Below, one piece after another: positions 37,978-45,302 of a DNA stretch of 64,000 nucleotides. Below the pieces are notes generated by a model. It was not told the DNA's origin, did no database searches, and saw nothing but the letters and a program-made list of their open reading frames with translations. Each line of letters opens with the position of its first letter. The stretch's first letter is position 1. Source of the DNA: a virus; IMG/VR virus record IMGVR_UViG_3300044535_000389, positions 1 to 64,000 of that record; one strand, 5' to 3'. The position numbers were made by a program, and so were the translations under genes.

Positions 37978-38079
37978 GACTCGTTAGCTGGTTAAGCAGG
38001 AGACCAATCCCCGAGTCTACCTTATCCCCTCTGGCAGGAGAGTATTCAGTCACACTTCTTACAGCCTCCGTCGAGGCTG
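37978..38079 (-). ncRNA. Structured RNA candidate within the tRNA array (2)
   Basis: About 100 bases immediately after tRNA-fMet on the minus strand. Visible helices: CAGCCTC-GACG-GAGGCTG (38062-38079), CTCT/AGAG hairpin (38029-38042), and GACTCG/CGAGTC (38012-38017 with 37978-37983) enclosing a TGGT/ACCA stem. No frame. Like the element at 35998 it is spaced as an array member. The remaining 37882-37977 is leader of ANL enzyme 3. Confidence 0.55.
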
Positions 38080-38084
38080 ATATC

Positions 38085-38159
38085 TGGTTGCAGGAGTCGG
38101 ACTTGAACCGACGACCTTCTGGTTATGAGCCAGACGAGCTACCACTGCTCCACCCTGCG
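38085..38159 (-). tRNA. Initiator tRNA-fMet(CAT)
   Basis: CGCAGGG pairs with TCCTGCA leaving the C1-A72 mismatch that marks bacterial initiators. D arm TGGAGCAGTGGTAGCTCG, loop CTCATAA, AGGTC variable loop and GTCGG-TTCAAGT T arm follow the bacterial fMet consensus closely. The anticodon stem is TCTGG/CCAGA, so only two of the three usual G-C pairs are kept. A73 and CCA are encoded. Confidence 0.92.
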
Positions 38160-38165
38160 TCAAAC

Positions 38166-38240
38166 TGGCTCCCTAAGATGGATTCGAACCACCGACCAAT
38201 TGATTAACAGTCAACTGCGCTACCGCTGCGCCATTAGGGA
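38166..38240 (-). tRNA. tRNA-Asn(GTT)
   Basis: Acceptor TCCCTAA/TTAGGGA perfect (U1-A72), anticodon loop CTGTTAA, G73 as typical for Asn, CCA encoded. Confidence 0.92.
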
Positions 38241-38247
38241 ATAAAAA

Positions 38248-38323
<76 letters not shown>

Positions 38324-38327
38324 AAAA

Positions 38328-38441
38328 ACTTATTAGAAGAATGCACTGGACCAGCGCATGCCATTTGCAACTAACATCATCGGAATCGAACCGAGCAATG
38401 CACTCATCTAATAAGTCATGTGGGAGAGCCGAAGCCCTCCC
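38328..38441 (-). ncRNA. Structured leader RNA of the tRNA array
   Basis: Directly upstream of tRNA-Thr. Minus strand: an 8 bp hairpin with UUCG tetraloop (38422-38441, GGGAGGGC-TTCG-GCTCTCCC), then a stem of about 20 bp (38396-38416 with 38328-38349) whose two G-U pairs are only allowed on the minus strand. The loop of the long stem carries CGG-TTCGATT-CCG (38381-38393), a perfect tRNA T-arm mimic without matching acceptor. Could be a processing signal, a decayed tRNA, or a small RNA. Confidence 0.6.
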
Positions 38442-38481
38442 GACACAAACTTTATCTAACAATGTCAAAGAACCGAAACTC

Positions 38482-38519
38482 TATTTATACACTTTACTAC
38501 ACTTTTTAGTGTAAGTCAA
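38482..38519 (-). promoter_or_regulatory. Dual early/late promo­ter of the tRNA array
   Basis: Minus strand: TTGACT (38514-38519), 17-base spacer, TAAAGT (38491-38496) gives a sigma70-like promoter; one base further an exact late box TATAAATA lies at 38482-38489. The array leader could therefore be transcribed by both early and late polymerase forms. Confidence 0.7.
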
Positions 38520-38539
38520 GTTCTTTTTAAAATTTATTT

Positions 38540-39046
38540 TCAAAAATCTTCTGGTCGATATGGGTCGTAAAATCTTCCCCACATCCAACCAGATGGTAGT
38601 ATGAAAGTCAGTGGGTCTACCAAATGCGTTTTACCACTAGGGTCGACACACCACTTTCGTCTTCTATGTCTCGCCTTCATCGCTATGAGATTGCGAGTTT
38701 CCCATGATTGGCGTCTACCATACATAGGATTGTTTTCGTTGCGCCTTGTTCCTCGCATCTTGCGACGAATTTTGGCCTTTGTTTCTTCTTTCAAGCCACC
38801 CCAGTTGGGGTTGTTGCTACCGCTTAACGCTAGAGCAATCTTTCGTTTATGCTCTGTTGTTAGATTTGGTATCTTCTTTCTAGCAACTTTATCCTTGAAT
38901 GTCAACCCTTTTTTTAAACTGTCTGCTTTTTCTCTGATATATTCGATATTAGAGTTTTGTAGCAACAGTTCTCTGGGTTTTGGTACCTGTTCCGGGTCCT
39001 TGACTAACCAGATTTCGCTTTTGTGTTTAAAGAGGAAGTATCTCAC
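38540..39046 (-). CDS. NUMOD3-containing DNA-binding protein (homing-endonuclease-like)
   Basis: 168 aa, very basic. LSGSNNPNWGGLKEETKAKIRRKMRG and NENNPMYGRRQSWETR (about residues 74-115) are two copies of the NUMOD3 DNA-binding module that accompanies GIY-YIG and HNH homing endonucleases. No GIY-YIG or HNH catalytic core is visible, so it is either a remnant or a DNA-binding regulator. GTG start (AAAGGTG upstream), overlapping the SpeD-like gene by 20 bases. Confidence 0.8.
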   Translation of the reverse strand: MRYFLFKHKSEIWLVKDPEQVPKPRELLLQNSNIEYIREKADSLKKGLTFKDKVARKKIPNLTTEHKRKIALALSGSNNPNWGGLKEETKAKIRRKMRGTRRNENNPMYGRRQSWETRNLIAMKARHRRRKWCVDPSGKTHLVDPLTFILPSGWMWGRFYDPYRPEDF

Positions 39047-39431
39047 TTATAACACCTTTATCCAGTAATGTCAAGTCATGTTCGCGGTCAATATATTTAA
39101 ATTCAACATTTACCGGCATAAAATCACTTAGAGCCAGAAATACATCATCAACATTCAGCTTTGAGCAAGTATAGACATCCAGTTGCATCAAAGCAGGATT
39201 CACTTCATCCCATACATGCATGGCGATGTGGCTTGTTTCGATAATAGTTACCGCTGTCAAACCTTGATTGCCCACCATATCAGAATACACGGCATACGGA
39301 CCCATAAGAATCTTCATATCAATCTTATCAACCAAAAGTTTCATCCAGTCTTGAATGGCTTCTGCGCACTTAGGCGGATTTTTAAGTTCGGCACGGATGA
39401 TTAGGTGCTTATGTTCCAGTATTTGACCCAT
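39027..39431 (-). CDS. speD: S-adenosylmethionine decarboxylase-like (SpeD)
   Basis: 134 aa from the ATG at 39431. GLTAVTIIETSHIAMHVWDEVNP (about residues 62-84) and QLDVYTCSKL match the autocleaving SpeD family; the Ser-His pair where the pyruvoyl group forms is kept, with Thr instead of the usual Glu in front of the Ser. Known enzymes decarboxylate SAM for spermidine synthesis. SpeD-like genes are known in other T4-like phages. Polyamines could help DNA packing. Confidence 0.85.
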   Translation of the reverse strand: MGQILEHKHLIIRAELKNPPKCAEAIQDWMKLLVDKIDMKILMGPYAVYSDMVGNQGLTAVTIIETSHIAMHVWDEVNPALMQLDVYTCSKLNVDDVFLALSDFMPVNVEFKYIDREHDLTLLDKGVISEILPL

Positions 39432-39463
39432 CAAAGTATTTCCCTAGATAGTGGAGAGAACTT

Positions 39464-40261
39464 CTATTTATTAGGTCTCCACCAGATACTTTTGATGAAG
39501 TCATTACCGAAATTTTCTACCGCATATTCATAATTTTGCTTACAGTGAGGAATATTATCGTATATGATTTGTTTCTCTTCGTCTGTAAACTCGTTTATAT
39601 CTAATAATTTGTTTGCTATTTTGGAAAAATTAAAATCAGTATAAGGAATTTGCAAATACTCACATAATTCCATCATACTATTTTCTGTAAACAGCGTCTC
39701 ATAAAATCCAATAAAAATATTTTCAAAGACTTGACGATAATTGTCTATCGTTTTTTCCCAGTTTAACAATCGGTATTCAAATGGAACAGGAATGTTCAAT
39801 ACATCATCTAACGTAACAGGAACATCGCTTGAAGTATTTTGTCGATATCTTCTAAATGTATCAGACATATTTTCGTTGGAGTCCAGAGACAACTTAGCGA
39901 TTACATCTAATTTTGTTTCTGAAATTTTCTGACTTATTGGATCTCGAAGAATAATTACGGGGCGAACATTGAATCCATACAAGGTTGCCTTCAGTGCAAA
40001 CTCTTTAAGTTGTTCTATTGTTGCAAAACCATTGGAAGGCGACATTTCACCCAGAAGTTTAACTTCGGGATTTTCTGCCAGTTTTTGATAATGATCAAAG
40101 AAATTGGATTTATCAAAATCAGGATTCAGAGTGAACCCATCCATAAAAAGAAAATATTCTTTTATGCTAGATAGGTCACAGTCCCCACGGCCGTTTAACT
40201 CCCCATACAACCACGTGCTTCCCGCTCTTGCGCAACCCGCGTATAAAAGCAAATTTATCAC
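39464..40261 (-). CDS. Sulfotransferase
   Basis: 265 aa, full length. LLYAGCARAGSTWLYGEL (residues 4-21) is the PAPS 5'-phosphosulfate loop and RPVIILRDPISQKISE (about 100-115) the 3'-phosphate loop with R-x-P...S. Likely transfers sulfate from PAPS to a glycan, lipid or protein. Second sulfotransferase in the window (the other at 4499 is shorter). AATAAATA late-like box downstream. Confidence 0.86.
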   Translation of the reverse strand: MINLLLYAGCARAGSTWLYGELNGRGDCDLSSIKEYFLFMDGFTLNPDFDKSNFFDHYQKLAENPEVKLLGEMSPSNGFATIEQLKEFALKATLYGFNVRPVIILRDPISQKISETKLDVIAKLSLDSNENMSDTFRRYRQNTSSDVPVTLDDVLNIPVPFEYRLLNWEKTIDNYRQVFENIFIGFYETLFTENSMMELCEYLQIPYTDFNFSKIANKLLDINEFTDEEKQIIYDNIPHCKQNYEYAVENFGNDFIKSIWWRPNK

Positions 40262-40264
40262 GAA

Positions 40265-40774
40265 TTATTCCGAGAGCGGTTCTGACTTTTTTGATACCTT
40301 CTTCTTCTTAACCTCGGGCTTTTTCCAACCAGTCAGAAAACTATCTAGCACATCGGCAAGAGCAGGATAAATATCAAGAATTGTTTTATCTTTTGCCGCA
40401 TCCAAAAGAACTTGTTCGTCAGGATGAACACCTTGACAAATCTGCATCCAGATTTCTTCGCGGCGCCACTGAGCGACATTTGCTGCGCTGCCGTTAGGAA
40501 GAAGCGTTAGGATCCGTCTAAATTCCATGGTGATAGTGGTGTCAGACATACCAGATGGTAGTCCTTCATTCTTAATGGGTGTCTTACCATCAGGTAGATT
40601 GTATGGCCCCTGTTCATATCCTACGCCCCAAGCTAGAAAACGCATAAAAATAGAGTTGCCAAGAGAGACTGCCCGAACTCGTTCGCGCAATTCGTCTACG
40701 TCCTTTACCTCTGTTACCCAATCCAGGGCTTCATTGATATACTTAAACTTCTTCGGCTGTAATCTTGTTGCCAT
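40265..40774 (-). CDS. DUF6433-like conserved phage protein
   Basis: 169 aa. INEALDWVTEVKDVDELRERVR, YNLPDGKTPIKNEGLPSG, and a C-terminal VLLDAAKDKTILDIYPALADVLDSFL followed by a Lys-rich tail. This layout occurs next to replication genes in T4-like phages. Function unknown. Overlaps the cytidylyltransferase gene by 32 bases. Confidence 0.8.
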   Translation of the reverse strand: MATRLQPKKFKYINEALDWVTEVKDVDELRERVRAVSLGNSIFMRFLAWGVGYEQGPYNLPDGKTPIKNEGLPSGMSDTTITMEFRRILTLLPNGSAANVAQWRREEIWMQICQGVHPDEQVLLDAAKDKTILDIYPALADVLDSFLTGWKKPEVKKKKVSKKSEPLSE

Positions 40775-41183
40775 TGCTAATTCTCTTTCTCAATTCAGTA
40801 GTGCTAAAGCTGTGCCTGCGACTATTGTAATAAACTTCCATATCTAGTTCGTCACCAGTAAACCGCTTACCGTAATAATCTTGGCCGATGATGCGAACAT
40901 CCCAGTCATAACATTGTAGTATATTTAGCAAGTCTTCTTCCGTCGTATATGGAATGATATCGTCCACATACCTACAGGCTTGCACCTGAATATACCGTTC
41001 TACCAGAGATTGAACGGGCTTGTTCTTCTCTGGGCGGTCAATCGTTGGGTCAGTCTGTAACGCCACAACTAATCGGTCACACTGTTCTTTAGCTTCCTGT
41101 AGCATAAGAACGTGACCCGCGTGAAACAGGTCAAAGCAACTGGCTGTGATGCCTACTCGCTCATCGGAACTATTAAAATTCAT
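40743..41183 (-). CDS. Cytidylyltransferase-like nucleotidyltransferase (TagD/RfaE type)
   Basis: 146 aa. ITASCFDLFHAGHVLMLQEAK (residues 12-32) contains the HxGH nucleotide-binding motif and SFSTTELRKRI near residue 130 the STTxLR motif. Matches glycerol-3-phosphate cytidylyltransferase-like enzymes, widespread in T4-like phages. May make a CDP- or ADP-activated sugar or alcohol for surface or DNA decoration. Confidence 0.88.
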   Translation of the reverse strand: MNFNSSDERVGITASCFDLFHAGHVLMLQEAKEQCDRLVVALQTDPTIDRPEKNKPVQSLVERYIQVQACRYVDDIIPYTTEEDLLNILQCYDWDVRIIGQDYYGKRFTGDELDMEVYYNSRRHSFSTTELRKRISNGNKITAEEV

Positions 41184-42054
41184 CGATCAAATCAATCATC
41201 TGCTTCATACGATTTGCAATAAAGTAGTTTAGAAGACCACTGCGGTCGCCACCTTTCTGCTTCTCGTAACTATCTATAACATCATTTTTGATGTCTTCAG
41301 GAATACGCGACAGGTCGACCAGTTCGCGGTTGCGCTGAAAGTTGCGCCACATCTCATCGCTAGTGATGAAGTCTTCTGGCTTCTGGTGCTTCCACTGAGC
41401 AACCTTATCTTTCTTCATGGGACGCTGGCGTGAACCAGTGACAAAAGTATCATCGTCTGATAGGATGTTAGGAACACCGTCACCCTTATCGCCCATGATA
41501 ATGTGTTCCATAAGAACAGCGGCAGGCGTCTCTGTTATCTTAACAAACTTCTTTTGAACCGGAGCATACTGCTTGACGTTGGACCATTTCTGTAACTGAT
41601 TGAAGTCATGGTCACCAGAAAGAACGAGAAACGGCTCTGCACTGGGCAGAAGGCCATCGACATTCGAAGTCTGACTATATTCAGCCAAAACACCTATTAC
41701 ATCATCTGCTTCTGCGCCGTCAACATCGATGACAGGATACGGAAAGTGTTCTGACAATTCAGCACGAACCTGGTGCAATGCTTCGAAGATGGAATTCCAA
41801 TCAAAGCCACTATCGGCGCGGTTCTTCTTACGATTAGCCTTGTAGTTAGGGAAGAACTGACGGCGCCAGTAGTGGCGATTATCACATGCAATAACAATCT
41901 CGCCAAACTCTGGTCCGAACTTACGCTTATAAGAACGGATTGAATTGATAATCATGTGGCGTATCAGAGGTAGATTGACCTCTACATCACGGCGACCACC
42001 AAGTTCTGCCATCATATTGCTAATTGCAACTTGATTAAAATCTACTACAATCAT
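41173..42054 (-). CDS. rnh: RNase H / 5'-3' flap nuclease (T4 Rnh-like)
   Basis: 293 aa, close to T4 RNase H (305 aa). MIVVDFNQVAISNM gives the first metal Asp; IVIACDNRHYWRRQFFPNYKANRK (about 48-71) the second Asp and basic helix; DVDGAEADDVIGVLAE (about 107) the E-A-D-D cluster; LSGDHDFNQLQ (about 136) the D-x-D pair. Removes RNA primers ahead of ligase. Overlaps both neighbours. Confidence 0.94.
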   Translation of the reverse strand: MIVVDFNQVAISNMMAELGGRRDVEVNLPLIRHMIINSIRSYKRKFGPEFGEIVIACDNRHYWRRQFFPNYKANRKKNRADSGFDWNSIFEALHQVRAELSEHFPYPVIDVDGAEADDVIGVLAEYSQTSNVDGLLPSAEPFLVLSGDHDFNQLQKWSNVKQYAPVQKKFVKITETPAAVLMEHIIMGDKGDGVPNILSDDDTFVTGSRQRPMKKDKVAQWKHQKPEDFITSDEMWRNFQRNRELVDLSRIPEDIKNDVIDSYEKQKGGDRSGLLNYFIANRMKQMIDLIDEF

Positions 42055-42386
42055 TCGCTTTCACCCTTGCTTTTAGTTAAGACTTCGCGAATGTCATCCA
42101 GAAGATTTATTTCTGGACAGTGGACGCCAGCTTGACGCATATACATGCCTTGAATCATAACAGCAATAACGGCACAATCGCCGTTAAAGTTGTCATTCAA
42201 CTTACCCAACTTCTTGTCTACGGCCCTCAAAATGCCATTCAGACAAGCATGGGCAAAAGCCTCAGCGTCCTGATATGCAGAATATTCGGTAGCACCTTCA
42301 AGAAAGTAATTGTAGGATTCCAAATCTTCTTTCGTGGGCGGCGCCGAACGAGGTCGAAGATATGTAATGTTATCATTATCTGACAT
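42051..42386 (-). CDS. Hypothetical protein
   Basis: 111 aa helical protein with conserved-looking Ala/Phe (AEAFAHACLNGIL) and MIQGMYMRQAG. TAATG overlap upstream and ATGA overlap with rnh. Unrecognised, but its place in the replication operon suggests a DNA-metabolism role. Confidence 0.72.
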   Translation of the reverse strand: MSDNDNITYLRPRSAPPTKEDLESYNYFLEGATEYSAYQDAEAFAHACLNGILRAVDKKLGKLNDNFNGDCAVIAVMIQGMYMRQAGVHCPEINLLDDIREVLTKSKGESE

Positions 42387-43504
42387 TAAAAGACTTTCAA
42401 AATTAAAGTTGTTGCCGTGAGTCGAGGGCGCACATTCGCATTCTTACTTTTAACAGAAGAATACCATTTTGTCAAGTCTTTTTTAGCGGTCGCAGAAAAT
42501 GCAGGAATCTGTTCTTCTGGCTTTCGAAGCAATTTGCAACTGGACATGGCCTCATCATAACCCACGAGAGATGCACCCTTTACAGTGATGCCACCACCGA
42601 CTGGACTATAATACTTGGAAATCTTGCGGGTCTTTGTATCGAACGCCCAGACTTCACTACAGTTAAGAAGGTTGATGGGGTCAACGCTCTTGCCGAACTT
42701 AGGGTCTTCTACCAAGAACTTGACTGCCCGTACCAGTTTAGTTTTATCTTTGGGCTTCTTACTGCGAACCTTGGCAACTTGCTTACTAACATAAGCCTTC
42801 TTGAGGTCATTGACATAACCTTCGATAAGCTGGACAATCTTCTTGATGAGTGTGATACCAGGGAACGGGAAAGAATCCATGAACTCAATCTGTTCTTCGG
42901 TCAAAGTCTTTCTATCTGTCCGACGAAGTTCCAGAACTTCTGAATATTCTGCCAGAAGAGGCTGGAGCTTATCAGCACAAGCCGCATACTGCTTATCATT
43001 CATCTTATATGGCATTAGAATTTGAGCCATGTTCTTATTGTCTTCGCCAGTGATAAGATTTTCGATTTCATCATTTACAAGAGACAAGATGTAGGTAGAA
43101 GCCAGTTTAACGGGCTTGACTACCTTGATCACAGGAGAGGCAACAGGCTCATCATCGTCATCTGACTTGATGCGCTTGTTTGCCACTTCCTGAATCTTTT
43201 CCCAGATGCGGTTCTGGTGAACCTCGCTTACTGGGAAACCACGCATGGCAATTCGAGCCGTGTTGGCATAGGTTCTAGGTAGAAACTTATCTGGTACCTG
43301 ACTGACAGCCTTTAGCTTCTCTTTATCGGCTTTGAACCAATCAGTAAGAAAAGCGCGGCAGTCTTTGGCATCTACAATATAGTTATACCAGTTAAGAGCA
43401 TTGCTAAATTCGCTTTGATAGTTTACAGGTTCGTAACTATCGGCCCAGATAGGCTCGACACCGACGAACTTCGACTCAGCAACAGGTACCTTAAGTTTAT
43501 ACAT
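42386..43504 (-). CDS. Conserved large phage hypothetical
   Basis: 372 aa from the ATG at 43504 (AAGGAG upstream). Helical N-terminus (WYNYIVDAKDCRAFLTDWFK), long charged middle and a beta-rich C-terminal half (VWAFDTKTRKISKYYSPVGGGITVKGASLVGYDE). No catalytic motif. It heads the unit leading to rnh and is driven by an excellent promoter (43529-43557). Function unknown. Confidence 0.75.
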   Translation of the reverse strand: MYKLKVPVAESKFVGVEPIWADSYEPVNYQSEFSNALNWYNYIVDAKDCRAFLTDWFKADKEKLKAVSQVPDKFLPRTYANTARIAMRGFPVSEVHQNRIWEKIQEVANKRIKSDDDDEPVASPVIKVVKPVKLASTYILSLVNDEIENLITGEDNKNMAQILMPYKMNDKQYAACADKLQPLLAEYSEVLELRRTDRKTLTEEQIEFMDSFPFPGITLIKKIVQLIEGYVNDLKKAYVSKQVAKVRSKKPKDKTKLVRAVKFLVEDPKFGKSVDPINLLNCSEVWAFDTKTRKISKYYSPVGGGITVKGASLVGYDEAMSSCKLLRKPEEQIPAFSATAKKDLTKWYSSVKSKNANVRPRLTATTLILKVF

Positions 43505-43528
43505 AATCACTCCTTGTCAATATATCTC

Positions 43529-43557
43529 ATTATACGATATATCAAGGTATTTGTCAA
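43529..43557 (-). promoter_or_regulatory. Strong sigma70 promoter (consensus -10)
   Basis: TTGACA (43552-43557), 17-base spacer, TATAAT (43529-43534): both hexamers are perfect consensus. The -35 box includes the TGA of the gene upstream (43554). Drives 43504 to rnh and beyond. Confidence 0.85.
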
Positions 43558-43820
43558 CCCTCAAATTTTACTGAAATTACAGTATCATAGCGAAAAGAAC
43601 GCCATGCATTCTTATCGAGGTCCCATACGGCCAGCGAATCAGTAGGACCCTTTTTCTGAATTGATTCTTCGAGATCGGTTTGCTTTGGTAATACCGATTC
43701 TTGTAGGGTGCAACGCATTACCCGCTCATCACCATTCTGCTTCGTAAAAGTAACTGTGCCTACCTTAGCACGAAGATTGTTTGTAAGGTCTTCGCGCATT
43801 GCTTCAACGTCGGTCATCAT
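43554..43820 (-). CDS. Sm/SH3-fold small protein (WYL_2/DUF2693-like)
   Basis: 88 aa. VGTVTFTKQNGDERVMRCTLQESVLP and SLAVWDLDKNAWRSFRYDTVISV match the DUF2693 (WYL_2, Sm-like beta barrel) pattern. Likely a small nucleic-acid or protein-binding barrel. Start at the first of two adjacent ATGs (43820), AGGAGA upstream. Confidence 0.82.
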   Translation of the reverse strand: MMTDVEAMREDLTNNLRAKVGTVTFTKQNGDERVMRCTLQESVLPKQTDLEESIQKKGPTDSLAVWDLDKNAWRSFRYDTVISVKFEG

Positions 43821-43821
43821 T

Positions 43822-44793
43822 TCACATTCTCCTAATATTTTTTTCATCGACTATAATTTGACCTCTTGCATTTTTGCGAGGAGGGTCTGGCATAGAAACA
43901 TCATGAGTAGAACCATGCTTCTCAAACTGAAAGAAGTCTGGAACTTCTGGTATGAGGGCTTTTGGTTTCTGCTTACGTGTTTTCTTAGCTTTTGGCGTCT
44001 CGGTTGGAGCTTTCGGTTCATCCACTTCAACTGAGACAATATTCACTATATCTGATTCTTCTCGTTTTGTCAACCCTAAAAATGTCATATTTGCTGCAAT
44101 TATCAAAAGAATTGCCAGCGGGTCAAAAACAAAGATAAGAATGATAATCATCATACGGACGGCCTTGTCGATGGTGGCATTATCACCACTACCATAGAAT
44201 AGTTCCGCTACATATTTGATTGGTCCTACTTCCGCTTCGAGTATGAGGTTCTCTGTTTTGAGCGGTATGAGATTAGTCTCAATAGTCTCAATGTTTGTAG
44301 TTGCACCCTCAATTTCTTTATTGAGCGCCGCACGTTCCCTCTTTTGTCGATTTCTAATGAAGTTAGCATCGAGGATATTTTCGCCAGTAGTGAGTCTGTC
44401 CAGAGTATCCAAAGATGTTTGCGCATTCTTTAGTCTCCTTTCAGCCGAAGTCTTCTGACTTTCTAGTTGTGCAATCTGTAATTGTGCTGAACCGCCAACT
44501 GTGGTGTGTTCAATATGCGCTTTACTTAGATAGCCGAACACACCCATGCTGGTGATGAACGACAAGACTACCACTGCTATCGTAAAGTATGTCTTCAATA
44601 GTCTGTTAGCAATCTTCCAGTTACGATACACCCAACTTGCTGTCACAAGTTTAGCTAGTTCTAGGACAATACCCATAGCAGCGATTGCAATAGGTGAAGC
44701 AGGAAAGATGGCCATCAAGCCTAATATAGAAAAATAACCAGCTACACTAGTAATCGCTAGTGCTACCAGCATCAAGAGGGCTGCGAAAAACAT
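43822..44793 (-). CDS. Membrane protein with periplasmic coiled coil
   Basis: 323 aa. Hydrophobic spans at about 1-20, 22-45, 68-90 and 205-230; a long coiled coil between about 98 and 185 (LQIAQLESQKTSAERRLKNAQTSLDTLDRL); a Pro/Lys-rich cytoplasmic C-terminus (PTETPKAKKTRKQKPKAL). It could anchor a complex at the inner membrane. Similar coiled-coil membrane proteins occur in T4-like phages; function unknown. Confidence 0.78.
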   Translation of the reverse strand: MFFAALLMLVALAITSVAGYFSILGLMAIFPASPIAIAAMGIVLELAKLVTASWVYRNWKIANRLLKTYFTIAVVVLSFITSMGVFGYLSKAHIEHTTVGGSAQLQIAQLESQKTSAERRLKNAQTSLDTLDRLTTGENILDANFIRNRQKRERAALNKEIEGATTNIETIETNLIPLKTENLILEAEVGPIKYVAELFYGSGDNATIDKAVRMMIIILIFVFDPLAILLIIAANMTFLGLTKREESDIVNIVSVEVDEPKAPTETPKAKKTRKQKPKALIPEVPDFFQFEKHGSTHDVSMPDPPRKNARGQIIVDEKNIRRM

Positions 44794-45125
44794 CCAGGTC
44801 TCCAGTCAGGTAACTTTAATTCTTTCAAGTGCGATAGTCGTAATCTAACATTCCACATGTCATTGATACACCGATCATCAAATCGATACTCCCATTGTAG
44901 AATATGCTCGACTGCTTTTGCGTGAGATTTGCCGGCATATTCTGCAACAACTTCTTTACGCATTTCGCCTTCATAGTTAGTAACATATGTAGAACTACCA
45001 AAATATTTTTCAAATAGTTTATCAGTCTTACATGAATAACCAATATAGTATTTGCCGTCGTCAAAGTAGGTGCAATAAACTCTATGCACTTTCTTTGGCA
45101 ACGGCTTCTTCTTTTTAATAACCAT
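44772..45125 (-). CDS. GIY-YIG-like nuclease
   Basis: 117 aa. VYCTYFDDGKYYIGYSCKTD (about residues 17-36) resembles the GIY...YIG beta hairpin with Y-Y-I-G-Y, followed by KYFGSST and a late Glu in AVEHILQWEYRF that could be the metal ligand. Short for a homing endonuclease and without a DNA-binding module. Lies directly downstream of the RNR genes, a common site for phage homing nucleases. Moderate certainty. Confidence 0.68.
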   Translation of the reverse strand: MVIKKKKPLPKKVHRVYCTYFDDGKYYIGYSCKTDKLFEKYFGSSTYVTNYEGEMRKEVVAEYAGKSHAKAVEHILQWEYRFDDRCINDMWNVRLRLSHLKELKLPDWRPGCFSQPS

Positions 45126-45149
45126 TAGTTCACTCCGAGTGTGAACTAT

Positions 45150-45302
45150 TTATTCGTCCTCGTCCCAGTCATCAAACTCGAGGTCTTCTTCGGCTATCTT
45201 GGTTCCACAAAACGGACAGTATTTAGTTTTGTAGTATTCTTCATCCAATTCATGCTCCACCAAAAACACGGCATCACATGAAAAGCATTCCTGTTCTTCC
45301 AT
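45150..45302 (-). CDS. Small zinc-ribbon protein after nrdB
   Basis: 50 aa, MEEQECFSCDAVFLVEHELD...KYCPFCGTKIAEED, with two C-x2-C pairs 24 residues apart and an acidic tail. TAATG overlap with nrdB. Below the usual length limit. Similar zinc ribbons follow RNR genes in other phages. Confidence 0.82.
   Translation of the reverse strand: MEEQECFSCDAVFLVEHELDEEYYKTKYCPFCGTKIAEEDLEFDDWDEDE

Noticed and set aside
38328-38441. Intact tRNA based on the T-arm-like piece
   Set aside because: No 7 bp acceptor partner, no anticodon arm and no CCA around the T-arm mimic; the sequence is used in a long stem instead.
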